A stretch of DNA of 64,000 bases from Veronia pacifica (GTDB taxonomy: Bacteria > Pseudomonadota > Gammaproteobacteria > Enterobacterales > Vibrionaceae): contig NZ_LYBM01000016.1 in NCBI RefSeq assembly GCF_001707825.1, positions 33,211 through 97,210 of the forward strand, read 5' to 3'. How positions within the stretch are numbered: position 1 is the first letter of the stretch; the number at the start of each line of letters is the position of its first letter. The notes beneath the pieces are model-generated. The model ran no database searches and was not told the origin of the DNA. It saw nothing but the letters and a program-made list of their open reading frames with translations. A program made the translations under genes and the position numbers. Shown piece by piece: positions 46,467 through 56,115 of this stretch.

Positions 46467-47989
46467 ATGGATACCGAGGTTGTAGAATTCAGCCCGCAAC
46501 TGGCTGACGAACCTTCTCTCCCCGTAGTCACCCGCTTGCCGTTTAGCTTTGCTAAGCGGCATGGTGTGTTAGTGGAGAGAACAGAACAAGGGTGGCTTTT
46601 GTATTACCGTGGGCAGCCCAAGCCTTCGGTCTTGGTTGAAGTAAGACGGTTTCTTTCAATGCCCTTTTCACCGATAGGGCTAATTGACAGTGAATTTGAT
46701 GCCAAGCTTACGCGTCTCTACCAACGGGACTCTTCAGAAGCGCAGCAATTGATGGAAGACCTTGGCTCTGACGATGATTTTTTCGCGCTGGCTGAAGAAT
46801 TACCACAAAACGAAGACCTTCTGGATTCTGAGGATGATGCTCCTATCATCAAGCTGATCAATGCCATGCTTGGTGAGGCAATTAAGGAAACAGCGTCAGA
46901 TATTCACATTGAAACCTTTGAGAAGAAATTGTCGATTCGCTTTCGCATAGATGGCGTGCTGCGCGAAGTACTGAGCCCTGCGCGTAAATTGGCTCCATTA
47001 CTTGTTTCAAGGATCAAGGTGATGGCCAAACTGGACATCGCTGAAAAGCGGGTGCCTCAGGATGGTCGTATTTCGCTGCGCCTGGGTGGCCGTGCGGTTG
47101 ATGTCCGTGTATCGACCATGCCCTCGTCGCATGGTGAGCGGGTGGTGTTACGTTTACTCGATAAAAACGCCACTCAGCTCGACCTTGAAAGTCTTGGTAT
47201 GACCTCAACGATTCATGACACTTTCCAGGAGCTGATAAAACGCCTCACGGCATTATTCTGGTGACGGGTCCCACGGGGTCGGGTAAGTCAACCACGCTCT
47301 ATGCGGGTCTCCAGAGTCTGAACGGTGAAGAGAGAAACATACTTACCGTAGAGGATCCGATTGAATTTGATATTGATGGTATTGGGCAAACGCAGGTTAA
47401 CTCCAAGGTAGATATGACCTTTGCCCGGGGTCTCAAGGCGATTCTGCGTCAGGACCCGGATGTGGTGATGGTAGGTGAGATCCGTGATTTGGAGACAGCA
47501 CAGATAGCGGTCCAGGCATCGCTTACGGGACACCTCGTTCTTTCCACGCTTCATACCAACACAGCTGTCGGTGCTGTGACTCGACTACGTGACCAAGGTA
47601 TTGAACCTTTCCTCGTTTCATCTTCACTGCTTGGGGTCTTGGCTCAGCGACTGGTGCGCACCTTATGCCAGAACTGCCGCGAGCCCTTTGAAGCTGACAG
47701 TCAGCAGAAAAAGTGGTTTGGTATCGATGAGAAAGACCCTTTGACACTATACCGAGCCGTGGGTTGTAAGCGCTGTAACCAGAAAGGATATCGCGGTCGT
47801 ACGGGCATTCATGAGCTCTTAGTGGTAGACAATGAGGTTCAGGAACTGATTCATAACGAAGCAGGCGAGCAGTCGATAGAAAAGTATGTCCGGGCATCAA
47901 CACCCAGCATCCGTGATGATGGTTTGAGTAAGGCGCGTCTTGGGATCACCACACTCGAAGAAGTACTGCGTGTGACCAAGGAGGCATAG
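46467..47989 (+). pseudogene. gspE: Type II secretion system ATPase GspE, split by a frameshift
   Basis: GspE powers pseudopilus assembly. Together the two parts cover about 507 residues, the family's normal length. The first frame (46467-47264) holds the N-terminal GspL-binding and N2 domains through [20 protein letters not shown], then reads LTALFW and stops. The second frame (from 47261 or earlier) begins [17 protein letters not shown], with Walker A, DPIEF, Walker B ([15 protein letters not shown]), the His box, and zinc cysteines ([16 protein letters not shown]). Homologues read [11 protein letters not shown] at the join; one missing C near 47243 (CGCCTCAC for CGCCCTCAC) explains the shift. 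It could be a genuine mutation or a sequencing error; all neighbours are intact. Confidence 0.88.
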
Positions 47990-49209
47990 TGGCGGCGTTT
48001 GAATATAAAGCTCTGGATGCCAAAGGCAAAACCAGTAAAGGGGTGCTTGAAGCTGATACAGCCCGTCAGGCGAGGCAGATACTGCGTGACAAGGGGTTGG
48101 TTCCGGTTGAGATAACCGCCACTCAGGAAAAGGAGCAAAAGAAGAATAAACAAGGCTTGAGCTTTAACCGTGGCATCAGCACCACGGATTTATCTTTGAT
48201 AACTCGGCAACTGGCAACACTGGTGCAAGCTTCCATGCCGCTAGAGGAATGTCTAAAGGCAGTTGCAGAGCAGACAGAAAAGCCCCGATTAAAGAACATG
48301 ATGACGGCCGTGCGTGCGCGGGTTGTTGAGGGATACACGCTGTCCGATAGTTTGGGTGACTATCCTCATATTTTTGACCAATTGTTCTGCGCTATGGTTG
48401 CAGCCGGTGAAAAATCTGGCCATCTTGGCCCTGTTCTAGAGCGTCTTGCTGATTACGTTGAGAATCGCCAACAGATTCGCAGCAAACTCATCCAGGCAAT
48501 GGTGTATCCCATCGTACTTGTCGTGGTGTCTATCGCTATCGTGGCATTTTTGCTGGCAACTATAGTGCCTGACATTGTTGGGAACTTTGCTCAGTCGGGG
48601 CAAGAGTTACCGCAAATCACTCAGGTCTTGCTTGCAGCCAGTGATTTTGTGACTCACTGGGGATGGTTGGTGGTATTGGTGCTTGTGACCATCATAGTGG
48701 GTACAAAACTTGCCCTAAAGGACGAGGGGCGCCGTCTTGGCTGGGATAGGAAGACACTTGTACTTCCGATTGTTGGCAGGGTATCACGTGGTCTCAATAC
48801 CTCTCGGTTCGCCCGTACGCTGGCTATTTGCACATCAAGTGCAATTCCGCTTCTTGAGGGAATGAAAGTAGCCTCTGATGTTATGACTAACACTTGGGTG
48901 AAAAGTCAGATTATTGAGGCGTCAGAGAGAGTGAGAGAGGGAGCCAGTCTTCGAATGTCACTCGAAAAATCGAAACTTTTTCCTCCAATGATGCTCCATA
49001 TGATTGCAAGTGGAGAGCGAAGCGGCGAGCTTGAACCAATGTTGACTCGTGCAGCAGACAATCAGGATCAGGATTTTGAAGCACAGGTCAATATTGCGTT
49101 GGCAGTGCTGTCGCCGATGCTGATGGTGGTGATGGCGGGCGTCGTATTATTCATCGTGGTGGCAACATTGATGCCTATGATTGCCATGAACAGCCTAGTT
49201 GGGGCTTAA
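47989..49209 (+). CDS. gspF: Type II secretion system inner-membrane protein GspF
   Basis: Polytopic platform protein of 406 residues with two repeated cytoplasmic domains and three membrane helices (MVYPIVLVVVSIAIVAFLLATIVP, WGWLVVLVLVTIIVGT, and the C-terminal ALAVLSPMLMVVMAGVVLFIVVATLMPM). It starts with GTG after GGAGG and shares bases with the gspE stop. Signature segments are MAAFEYKALDAKGKTSKGVLEAD and FCAMVAAGEKSGHLGPVLERLADY. Confidence 0.96.
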   Translation: MAAFEYKALDAKGKTSKGVLEADTARQARQILRDKGLVPVEITATQEKEQKKNKQGLSFNRGISTTDLSLITRQLATLVQASMPLEECLKAVAEQTEKPRLKNMMTAVRARVVEGYTLSDSLGDYPHIFDQLFCAMVAAGEKSGHLGPVLERLADYVENRQQIRSKLIQAMVYPIVLVVVSIAIVAFLLATIVPDIVGNFAQSGQELPQITQVLLAASDFVTHWGWLVVLVLVTIIVGTKLALKDEGRRLGWDRKTLVLPIVGRVSRGLNTSRFARTLAICTSSAIPLLEGMKVASDVMTNTWVKSQIIEASERVREGASLRMSLEKSKLFPPMMLHMIASGERSGELEPMLTRAADNQDQDFEAQVNIALAVLSPMLMVVMAGVVLFIVVATLMPMIAMNSLVGA

Positions 49210-49260
49210 TTTTATTTTTTAACAACAGATGTTTTGTTGTTTTCGGAGGAGCGCGTTTAT

Positions 49261-49698
49261 ATGCAACGTCGTCAACAGGGTTTTACCCTTTTAGAGATCA
49301 TGGTTGTTGTCGTGATCATTGGGATTTTGATGAGTCTGGTTGTGCCAAACCTACTTGGCAGTAAAGATCAGGCTGATAAGCAAAAAGCAATAGCAGACAT
49401 CACGACGCTGGAGTCTTCTCTTGATATGTATTACCTCGATAACAGTACCTATCCGACCACGGATCAGGGACTGGAGGCATTAGTCAATAAACCGACAAGC
49501 ACGCCAGAGCCGAGAACGTATCGCGATGGAGGATATATCAAGCGTTTACCGAAAGATCCATGGGGTAACGAGTATCAATATTTGAACCCGGGTGAAAATG
49601 GTAAGATTGATATCTTCACGCTGGGTGCTGATGGTCAGGAAGGCGGTGACGGCACGAGCCAAGATATCGGTAACTGGAACATGCAGGATCAGAAATAA
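49261..49698 (+). CDS. gspG: Major pseudopilin GspG
   Basis: The main subunit of the secretion pseudopilus, 145 residues. The prepilin peptidase site is QQG before FTLLEIMVVVVIIGILMSLV (Glu5 present). The C-terminal part with RLPKDPWGNEYQYLNPGENGKIDIFTLGADGQEGG carries the calcium-binding loop of the family. GGAGG lies about 11 bases before ATG 49261; the frame opens at 49234. Confidence 0.97.
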   Translation: MQRRQQGFTLLEIMVVVVIIGILMSLVVPNLLGSKDQADKQKAIADITTLESSLDMYYLDNSTYPTTDQGLEALVNKPTSTPEPRTYRDGGYIKRLPKDPWGNEYQYLNPGENGKIDIFTLGADGQEGGDGTSQDIGNWNMQDQK

Positions 49699-49701
49699 CG
49701 C

Positions 49702-50268
49702 ATGTATTACCGGCGTCAGACGGGTTTTACACTGCTGGAGATCATGCTAGTACTGGTCGTACTGGCATTGAGCGCAGCAGTGATCCTTCCAAATATCCCC
49801 ACCAATAAAAATGATGCAGTGAAGGAAGAGTCTCAGCGATTTTTCCGTCTTGTTCAATTGTGGTCGGAGCAGGCTATGCTCTCGACAGACACCTTCGGTG
49901 TCAGGGTAGACAACAATAACCGCTATCACTTAATGCAGTTGACCTCAGATGATTGGGTCAAGGTTACGAAAGGGCGCTACAGCAAAGACATTGAGTTGCC
50001 TGAGGGCGTGACGATTGAGTTGGAGGTGGGTGGTTTCACTGATCAGGAAGACCGTCTGTTTGATCGCGACAGCCTGTTCGATGACACTCTTTTTGCCGAC
50101 GAGGAAGAGAAGGAAAAAGTCGAACCACCACAAATCATTCTCATGGGTAATGGCGAGATCATTCCTTTCAAGCTCACTTTCTACACCGATGATACCCCTC
50201 TTTGGTTGGTCGAAGGTAACGAGCTGGCTTCTTTTAAGCTCGAACAATTGGATAAGGATACCGAGTGA
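49702..50268 (+). CDS. gspH: Minor pseudopilin GspH
   Basis: 188 residues with the prepilin site TG before FTLLEIMLVLVVLALSAAVIL. Between the N-terminal helix and the C-terminus it has an acidic loop (DRDSLFDDTLFADEEEKEKVE). It lies 3 bases after gspG and overlaps gspI by four bases. Confidence 0.94.
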   Translation: MYYRRQTGFTLLEIMLVLVVLALSAAVILPNIPTNKNDAVKEESQRFFRLVQLWSEQAMLSTDTFGVRVDNNNRYHLMQLTSDDWVKVTKGRYSKDIELPEGVTIELEVGGFTDQEDRLFDRDSLFDDTLFADEEEKEKVEPPQIILMGNGEIIPFKLTFYTDDTPLWLVEGNELASFKLEQLDKDTE

Positions 50269-50624
50269 GAATAAGAGGTTTCACCCTTATCGAAGTGTTG
50301 GTAGCGATGACAGTGTTCGCTGTCGCAGCGTTGGCTGTGATCAAGTCAACCAGTCAGCATACCCGTTCACTGAGCTATTTAGAGGAAAAAACCCTTGCCT
50401 CCATTGTGGCTGACAATCAGTTGACTCTCTTGTTCTTAAACGGAGAAAAGCCCGCGTCAGAAAAAAAAGGCAATGTTGAGATGGCGGGTAGGACTTGGTA
50501 TTGGACGCTTAAGCCGACAGCAACACAAACGGGACAGCTTCGTGCGATAGACATGCAGGTCTTTACCTCAAAAGAACGGGCCAACAATATTATTTCAGTG
50601 AGGACGTATGTACCGACGTCCTAA
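50265..50624 (+). CDS. gspI: Minor pseudopilin GspI
   Basis: 119 residues starting with GTG; the prepilin site is RG before FTLIEVLVAMTVFAVAALAVIK. Part of the GspI-J-K tip complex. It overlaps both gspH and gspJ. Confidence 0.95.
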   Translation: MRIRGFTLIEVLVAMTVFAVAALAVIKSTSQHTRSLSYLEEKTLASIVADNQLTLLFLNGEKPASEKKGNVEMAGRTWYWTLKPTATQTGQLRAIDMQVFTSKERANNIISVRTYVPTS

Positions 50625-51270
50625 CAGTATTAAAAAAACACATGGTTTCACCCTCATCGAAGTGATTTTGGCCCTGGCTATTTTTGCCTCAGTGACCCTT
50701 GTCGCCAATCAGGTATTAAAAAATATCCTGACCAGTAGTAAACAAACTGAAGAAGTAAGTGAAACCCTGAAGCAACTTCAGCGTGCTTTGGTGATCATGG
50801 ATAGCGACTTTAGACAGATTCTGGCCCGTCGCTACCGCAATGGGGGCGAAGAACCGCAAAATACGCTGATTGAACTCGGTGACTCTGTCATCGGTTCAGA
50901 TGCCGCAGGTGTTCGCTTTGTCCGTGGGGGCTGGGTTAACCCGCAGAGCCTTTTTCCCAGAGGCGAGGTGGTTAAAGTCGGTTATAGACTGACCGATGAA
51001 ACACTGGAACGTGTCAGGTGGATGTATCCTGACGATAGTTCAGCCACAGAGCCCGCTGTGGCGACGGTACTTGATAACGTATCCTCTCTGTCGTTCGAAG
51101 TGTTCGATGACGGGGAATGGAAAAAAAATTGGGATAAACCCGATGTCATGCCAAGCGCTATTCGGATAAAAATGACATTGGCGCGTTATGGTGACATTGA
51201 GCGCGTATACCTTCTGCCTGCCCAAACGCTTCCTTCACTGGATGGTGTGCAACAAGGGGACATATTCTGA
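50608..51270 (+). CDS. gspJ: Minor pseudopilin GspJ
   Basis: 220 residues; the prepilin site is HG before FTLIEVILALAIFASVTLVANQ. RALVIMDSDFRQILARRYRNG is a typical GspJ segment. It overlaps gspI by 17 bases and shares a base with gspK. Confidence 0.95.
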   Translation: MYRRPNSIKKTHGFTLIEVILALAIFASVTLVANQVLKNILTSSKQTEEVSETLKQLQRALVIMDSDFRQILARRYRNGGEEPQNTLIELGDSVIGSDAAGVRFVRGGWVNPQSLFPRGEVVKVGYRLTDETLERVRWMYPDDSSATEPAVATVLDNVSSLSFEVFDDGEWKKNWDKPDVMPSAIRIKMTLARYGDIERVYLLPAQTLPSLDGVQQGDIF

Positions 51271-52286
51271 TGAGCAGAAGACAACGCGGCGTCGCTCTCT
51301 TGGTAGTGATGTTTATTATGGCTCTCATGACGTCGCTGGCGATGAATATGACAGGCCGTCTGTTTGTTAATTTCAATCGTGTTGAGAGTCAAATACGCTA
51401 CGAGCAAGCTTATTGGTACACTATGGCGGTCGAGCAATTGACAGGCGCTGTACTGAAGGCATCTATTCCTGACTCTGGTGCTGTGACGCTTGCTCAGGCA
51501 TGGTCAGTAAAAGATCAAACTTACCCGGTCGACGGTGCGACTGTCACGGGTAGTATCATTGATAGGCAGGCGTGCTTTAATTTAAATGCGTTTCAGGCGG
51601 AGAAACCCACACAGAACGGAACGAACCCGCCACTGGTGACAGCGTTACAGCAACTGCTCATCTCGCAGGATATAGACAGCACGGAGGCGGAGAACATTGC
51701 TTCTGCCACCTGGGAGTTTATTGACCGAGACACTAACGTTCAGTCGGCTCTCGGCGTCGAGGACAGTGAGTATGAATCGCGTAACCCTGCTTATGTAACG
51801 CCGAATGGCTTACTTGCAGATGCTACGGAATGGCGTGCGGTTAATGGAGTGACCCAACAAATTGAGCGAAAAGTTGGTCGTTTTCTCTGTGCCATTCCCT
51901 CAGATACCGCTACCTTAAATGTAAATACGTTGACAGAAGATGATGCGCCTGTTTTGGCTGCACTTCTTCACCCAAACCTGTCAGTCGACCAGGCGCGTAC
52001 TCTGATAAAGAATCGAGACTCAGTGGCTGGCTGGTCTGATGAAGATGCATTTTTGTCCGACCCCATTTTTGGGCAGTTGGGCCAACCAGAAAAAGACAAC
52101 CTCAAAAAATATATTGGCGTTCGCAGTCGTTTCTTTGAGGTGGACAGTACGATAAAGCTTGATGAGGCACGCTTCCGCACCCGTGCTCTTTTGATGCAGG
52201 ATGAAAATGATAGCAAATATACGGTTGTGCGCCGACGCTTCGGAGGAGTGAGTGAGCGAAATACTGACGATAAGACTAAGCAGTGA
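51270..52286 (+). CDS. gspK: Minor pseudopilin GspK
   Basis: 338 residues, the largest pseudopilin, capping the tip. The prepilin site is RG before VALLVVMFIMALMTSLAMNM; as usual for GspK there is no glutamate at position 5. The globular domain holds CFNLNAFQAE, TWEFIDRDTN and LNVNTLTEDDAPVLAAL. It overlaps gspL by 35 bases. Confidence 0.95.
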   Translation: MSRRQRGVALLVVMFIMALMTSLAMNMTGRLFVNFNRVESQIRYEQAYWYTMAVEQLTGAVLKASIPDSGAVTLAQAWSVKDQTYPVDGATVTGSIIDRQACFNLNAFQAEKPTQNGTNPPLVTALQQLLISQDIDSTEAENIASATWEFIDRDTNVQSALGVEDSEYESRNPAYVTPNGLLADATEWRAVNGVTQQIERKVGRFLCAIPSDTATLNVNTLTEDDAPVLAALLHPNLSVDQARTLIKNRDSVAGWSDEDAFLSDPIFGQLGQPEKDNLKKYIGVRSRFFEVDSTIKLDEARFRTRALLMQDENDSKYTVVRRRFGGVSERNTDDKTKQ

Positions 52287-53469
52287 TGCAACGTCACCAA
52301 TACCTTGGCTGGTGTGGTCACCCACTCTGCAAAATGTCATCGCATCGGGTGAGGCGGACAGTCTTGCCCAATTAAAAACATATAGCAAAGAACGTGAAAT
52401 CGTGGCACTGGTTGATGGCTCGGCCGTGTCTGTGATCAGCGTTGAAATACCCAAGGGCAGTGAGCGTCAACTCGAGACTGTTTTACCTTACCTGTTAGAA
52501 GATGAGTTGACGCAGGATGTTGAGCACCTCCATTTTTCCTTGTTGTCGAAAAAAGGGAGCACAGCAGATGTCGCCATCGTCTCCCATCACCAAATGGAGA
52601 GCTGGCGAGGGCGATTAGAAGAAGTGAGTATGCCGGTTAGGCGGCTCATCCCTGACTTCATGGCATTGCCAGTTACTGAAGACGCGGTCAGTGTTGGTCA
52701 ATTGCAGCAGCAATGGTTAGTGAGAGCGGACCAAAAAAATGGAGCTACGCTTGACTGGGAATGGTTGCCTCTGTGGCTGACCAATCAGTCCTCGGATAGC
52801 GACAGTGATGATGTGTCCTTGCTTGAAATCGCATGCTATAGCCCGCTACCTGAAGAAGAGGTTGTGGGAAACTGGCGTGTAGAATCCGAAGAGCTTTTTA
52901 TGTTGACACTGGCTCAGGAAGCTCATCGCTCGACGGTTAATTTACTCACTGGCCGATACAAACAGCAAAGCCAACTTCTTAAGTACATTAAACCTTGGCG
53001 ACCTGCTGCGATTGCAGCCACGCTGGTTGCCGCTGTACTGGCGGGTGAGCAGTTCATGGCGATTACACAGATGGAGTCTCAGGTCGATGCCTACCGTCAA
53101 CAGAGCGAGCAACGCGTCCGTTCAGTTCTGACGGGCATTCGAAAAATTCCGACCGAGAGATATCTGCGCCGGATAGTGAATAATGAAGTAGAGCGGCTTG
53201 CGGGGAGTGGTGACTCATCCGGCAGTGTTCTTTTGTGGTTAAGCGAGCTCAGGCCAATGCTGGCTTCAGTGCCTGTACTGACACTTGAATCGCTCCGGTA
53301 TGACGGTAAGCGACAGGAACTTAGGATGAATGCCAGAAGCAAGGATTTCTCTGATTTTGAGCGCCTTAGAGGTGCATTGTCTGATAAATATCAGACAGAT
53401 CTGGGACAGCTCAAACGTGATGGCTCTGGTGTGACAGGCTCGTTTGTTCTGCGGAGGAAACAAGTATGA
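52252..53469 (+). CDS. gspL: Type II secretion system protein GspL
   Basis: Recruits the GspE ATPase to the inner membrane. 405 residues with a cytoplasmic actin-like domain (about 1-235; LETVLPYLLEDELTQDVEHLHF), one membrane helix (RPAAIAATLVAAVLAGEQFMAI, about 245-265) and a periplasmic ferredoxin-like domain. It starts with GTG after GGAGGAG and overlaps gspK. Its partner gspE is frameshifted in this sequence. Confidence 0.93.
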   Translation: MSEILTIRLSSDATSPIPWLVWSPTLQNVIASGEADSLAQLKTYSKEREIVALVDGSAVSVISVEIPKGSERQLETVLPYLLEDELTQDVEHLHFSLLSKKGSTADVAIVSHHQMESWRGRLEEVSMPVRRLIPDFMALPVTEDAVSVGQLQQQWLVRADQKNGATLDWEWLPLWLTNQSSDSDSDDVSLLEIACYSPLPEEEVVGNWRVESEELFMLTLAQEAHRSTVNLLTGRYKQQSQLLKYIKPWRPAAIAATLVAAVLAGEQFMAITQMESQVDAYRQQSEQRVRSVLTGIRKIPTERYLRRIVNNEVERLAGSGDSSGSVLLWLSELRPMLASVPVLTLESLRYDGKRQELRMNARSKDFSDFERLRGALSDKYQTDLGQLKRDGSGVTGSFVLRRKQV

Positions 53470-53948
53470 ATGCATTGGTGACGTATTGGCAGAGTCTTTC
53501 ATCACGTGAACAACGCTTTCTGCTTGTGGCCTCAGGGTTCATCTTTATCGCTGTTCTATATTGGGGGGTGCTCGCGCCCCTGCAACAGCGGGCAGAGATA
53601 GCAGAAAACCGATTGCGGTCAGAAAAAAATCTGTTGAACTGGGTAGAAGGTAAGGCAGCTGAAATAGAAAGCCTGAGAGCAATTAAAGGAACAGGTCAGG
53701 CAACAGGTAGACCCCTGCAGCAGGTGGTAACAAGCAGTGTCGGTCGGTTCAACCTTGAAATTATTCGGCTAAACCCGGTAAAAGATGAAATTCAGGTCTG
53801 GCTCAAACCTATGCCATTTAATATCTTGTTGAAGTGGATCGATCATCTATCTGTCCAATACGGTGTAGGAGTCATATTCCTCGAGTTGGGTAAAACCGAT
53901 ACTCAGGGCCTTGTTGAAGTTAAACGCTTGCAGTTGGGGCAAAAGTGA
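53466..53948 (+). CDS. gspM: Type II secretion system protein GspM
   Basis: 160 residues with one membrane helix (RFLLVASGFIFIAVLYWGVLAPL, about 18-40) and a periplasmic domain (FDILLKW-type WIDHLSVQYGVGV segment). It partners with GspL. Start overlaps the gspL stop (ATGA). Confidence 0.93.
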   Translation: MNALVTYWQSLSSREQRFLLVASGFIFIAVLYWGVLAPLQQRAEIAENRLRSEKNLLNWVEGKAAEIESLRAIKGTGQATGRPLQQVVTSSVGRFNLEIIRLNPVKDEIQVWLKPMPFNILLKWIDHLSVQYGVGVIFLELGKTDTQGLVEVKRLQLGQK

Positions 53949-53949
53949 T

Positions 53950-54699
53950 ATGAAACGAAAGATTTCGCTCTCTTTACTGCTAATTGTGGTATTTACTGTT
54001 AGCTTGGTAGCTCATTTACCCGCCAGACTTGCTGTAAATTATTTGCCCGCTTCAATGGGTGTCCGATTGGCTGGTGTGGACGGTACTGTCTGGCAAGGCA
54101 CTGCAAAACAGGTCAGCTGGCAGAACAAGCCCATGGGACGATTATCGTGGGAGGTACACCTCCTTCAGCTGTTTCTCGGGAAAGCCGATGTGTCAGTAGA
54201 GCTGCGTGGCGGGGTTAATGGTCTGGACGGCAAAGGACATGTAGGTGTCAGTTTTGGTGGACCGTATGCCACCGACTTTATACTCTCAGCACCTGCTGAG
54301 ATGGTGCTGAGAAATGTCCCCGCACCTATTCCTGTGACGGCCACCGGATCTGTCAACTTAGTGGTTAAGCGGTATGAGTTTGCTTCGCCATGGTGTAAAG
54401 AGTTAGACGGTCGGTTGAATTGGGTGAATGGTGCCGTCTCTTCTCCCGTCGGAGATATTAGCGCCGGGGATGCAATGGCGAACCTGTCCTGCAATGCGGG
54501 TAGCCTTTCTGTAAGAGGTGACAGTAAGTCAGCTTCTCTTACTTCTAATTTCTCTCTGGAACTTGCTCCGGATCAGTCGTACAAAGTGGATGGCTGGTTT
54601 ATTCCCGGCAGTGAGTTTCCAAACCAGCTGCGTCAGCAGTTGAGCTGGCTGGGTCAGCCAGACAGTAACGGAAGGTATCCGCTTAAATTCAATGGCTAG
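53950..54699 (+). CDS. gspN: Type II secretion system protein GspN
   Basis: 249 residues with an N-terminal signal or anchor (LSLLLIVVFTVSLVAHLPARLAVNYLP) followed by a beta-rich periplasmic region (VRLAGVDGTVWQGTAKQVSW). GspN is an accessory protein found at the end of many gsp operons; its role is unclear. It begins one base after gspM ends and is 11 bases before nudE, which may be cotranscribed. Confidence 0.92.
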   Translation: MKRKISLSLLLIVVFTVSLVAHLPARLAVNYLPASMGVRLAGVDGTVWQGTAKQVSWQNKPMGRLSWEVHLLQLFLGKADVSVELRGGVNGLDGKGHVGVSFGGPYATDFILSAPAEMVLRNVPAPIPVTATGSVNLVVKRYEFASPWCKELDGRLNWVNGAVSSPVGDISAGDAMANLSCNAGSLSVRGDSKSASLTSNFSLELAPDQSYKVDGWFIPGSEFPNQLRQQLSWLGQPDSNGRYPLKFNG

Positions 54700-54710
54700 G
54701 TGTCTTGCTT

Positions 54711-55265
54711 ATGGTAAAGAAAAACATAGGGCCGGAAATTCTTGATTCCCGCATTGTCGCGAGTTCTCGTCTGTTCAAAATAGAGTCGCTGGATTTGCGT
54801 TTCAGCAATGGTGTTGAGCGAACGTATGAACGGATGAAGTCCAGTGGTCGCAATGCCGTGATGATTGTTCCTGTCACAGAGAGCAACGATCTGTTATTAG
54901 TGCGAGAATATGCCGCTGGTACAGAGAGATATGAACTAGGCTTTCCTAAAGGGTTGATCGATCCTGGTGAAACTGTTTTGGAAGCGGCAAACCGGGAGTT
55001 AAAAGAAGAAATTGGCTTCGGTGCTGCGACATTGCTGCCACTCAAAGAGGTGGTACTGGCACCATCGTACTTTTCCAGTAAGATGACCCTGTTATTAGCA
55101 AAGGGCTTATATCCAGAGAAGCTTGAGGGCGATGAACCTGAACCACTGGAATTGGTCCGTTGGCCTGTTAGTCAGGCTGAAGAGTTAGTGTCACATGTAG
55201 ATTTTGGGGAAGCCCGCAGTATTACAGCATTACTGCTGGCACTGAAACAGCTTTCACAGGAGTAG
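54711..55265 (+). CDS. nudE: ADP compounds hydrolase NudE
   Basis: Nudix hydrolase of 184 residues that cleaves ADP-ribose, Ap3A and NADH. The Nudix box is complete: G-x5-E-x7-REL-x-EE-x-GFG in GLIDPGETVLEAANRELKEE and IGFGA. The start ATG 54711 has TAGGTG 8 bases upstream. It lies between the gsp operon and cysQ, an order common in gammaproteobacteria. Confidence 0.93.
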   Translation: MVKKNIGPEILDSRIVASSRLFKIESLDLRFSNGVERTYERMKSSGRNAVMIVPVTESNDLLLVREYAAGTERYELGFPKGLIDPGETVLEAANRELKEEIGFGAATLLPLKEVVLAPSYFSSKMTLLLAKGLYPEKLEGDEPEPLELVRWPVSQAEELVSHVDFGEARSITALLLALKQLSQE

Positions 55266-55267
55266 TC

Positions 55268-56083
55268 ATGGAGCTGTCACAGCTGCTGCCATCCGTTGTG
55301 GAGATCGCCAGAGAGTCAGGTCAACTGATACTCGAGATTTACCAGGATGGTAATTATGAAGAGAACATTAAAACTGACGACACGCCCGTCACCAGTGCAG
55401 ATATTGCAGCCCATAAGCTGCTGGTGGAGCGTTTGTCGGCGCTGACGCCTGATATACCTGTTTTGTCTGAAGAAGATGCAGAAATCCCCCTTGAGCAAAG
55501 GGAGAGATGGAAGCGTTATTGGCTGGTTGATCCTTTGGACGGCACACAGGAATTCATCGCTCGAAGTGGCGACTTTGCGACCATTATTGCTCTTATTGAA
55601 GATCACCAACCTGTGATGGGCGTGGTATACGTTCCTATCTCTGATGTTGCTTATCACGCATACAAGGGACAGGGAGCATGGAAGGTGATGCCGGATGGGA
55701 CCAAACACCGTCTGTCTGTTCACAAGCATGAAGATGTGATGGGATCTCTGTCTGTTGCAATCAGTCGACGACAGGATATTAAAAAAGTGACTGACTGCCT
55801 TGAGCCGAGCCGTCACTATGATCTGGTACCTCTAGGGTCTGCTGCCCTTAAATCCTGTTTGGTTGCCGAGGGAGCAGTCGATTGTTACCTGCGTCTTGGC
55901 CCGACGGGCGAGTGGGACACAGCAGCCACACAGTGCATCGTTGAAGAGTCTGGTGGGCGTATTCTGGATATGACACTGTCTCCGCTGTCTTATAACGAGA
56001 GAGAGTCTCTGGAGAACCCAAACTTTATCGTCATGGGTGACATGGCTCTGCCATGGAAAGAGATCATCCGGTTGGAAAGTTGA
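55268..56083 (+). CDS. cysQ: 3'(2'),5'-bisphosphate nucleotidase CysQ
   Basis: Hydrolyses PAP, the by-product of sulfate assimilation, to AMP; 271 residues of the inositol monophosphatase superfamily. Metal-binding motifs are SEEDAEIPLEQR and the WLVDPLDGTQEFI box, with the C-terminal GEWDTAATQCIVEESGG. GGAG lies just before the ATG, 2 bases after nudE, so they are cotranscribed. Confidence 0.95.
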   Translation: MELSQLLPSVVEIARESGQLILEIYQDGNYEENIKTDDTPVTSADIAAHKLLVERLSALTPDIPVLSEEDAEIPLEQRERWKRYWLVDPLDGTQEFIARSGDFATIIALIEDHQPVMGVVYVPISDVAYHAYKGQGAWKVMPDGTKHRLSVHKHEDVMGSLSVAISRRQDIKKVTDCLEPSRHYDLVPLGSAALKSCLVAEGAVDCYLRLGPTGEWDTAATQCIVEESGGRILDMTLSPLSYNERESLENPNFIVMGDMALPWKEIIRLES

Positions 56084-56108
56084 CGGAGCCTGCTGGCTCC
56101 GTTTTTAT
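56083..56108. terminator. Terminator between cysQ and sthA
   Basis: GGAGCC, loop TGCT, GGCTCC followed by GTTTTTAT, between two convergent genes. Confidence 0.8.
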
Positions 56109-56115
56109 GTTCGGT

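Noticed and set aside
47232..47250. Programmed frameshift in gspE
   Set aside because: There is no typical heptamer slippery site; a shift at AAAA would replace a conserved arginine, and a missing base explains the join exactly.
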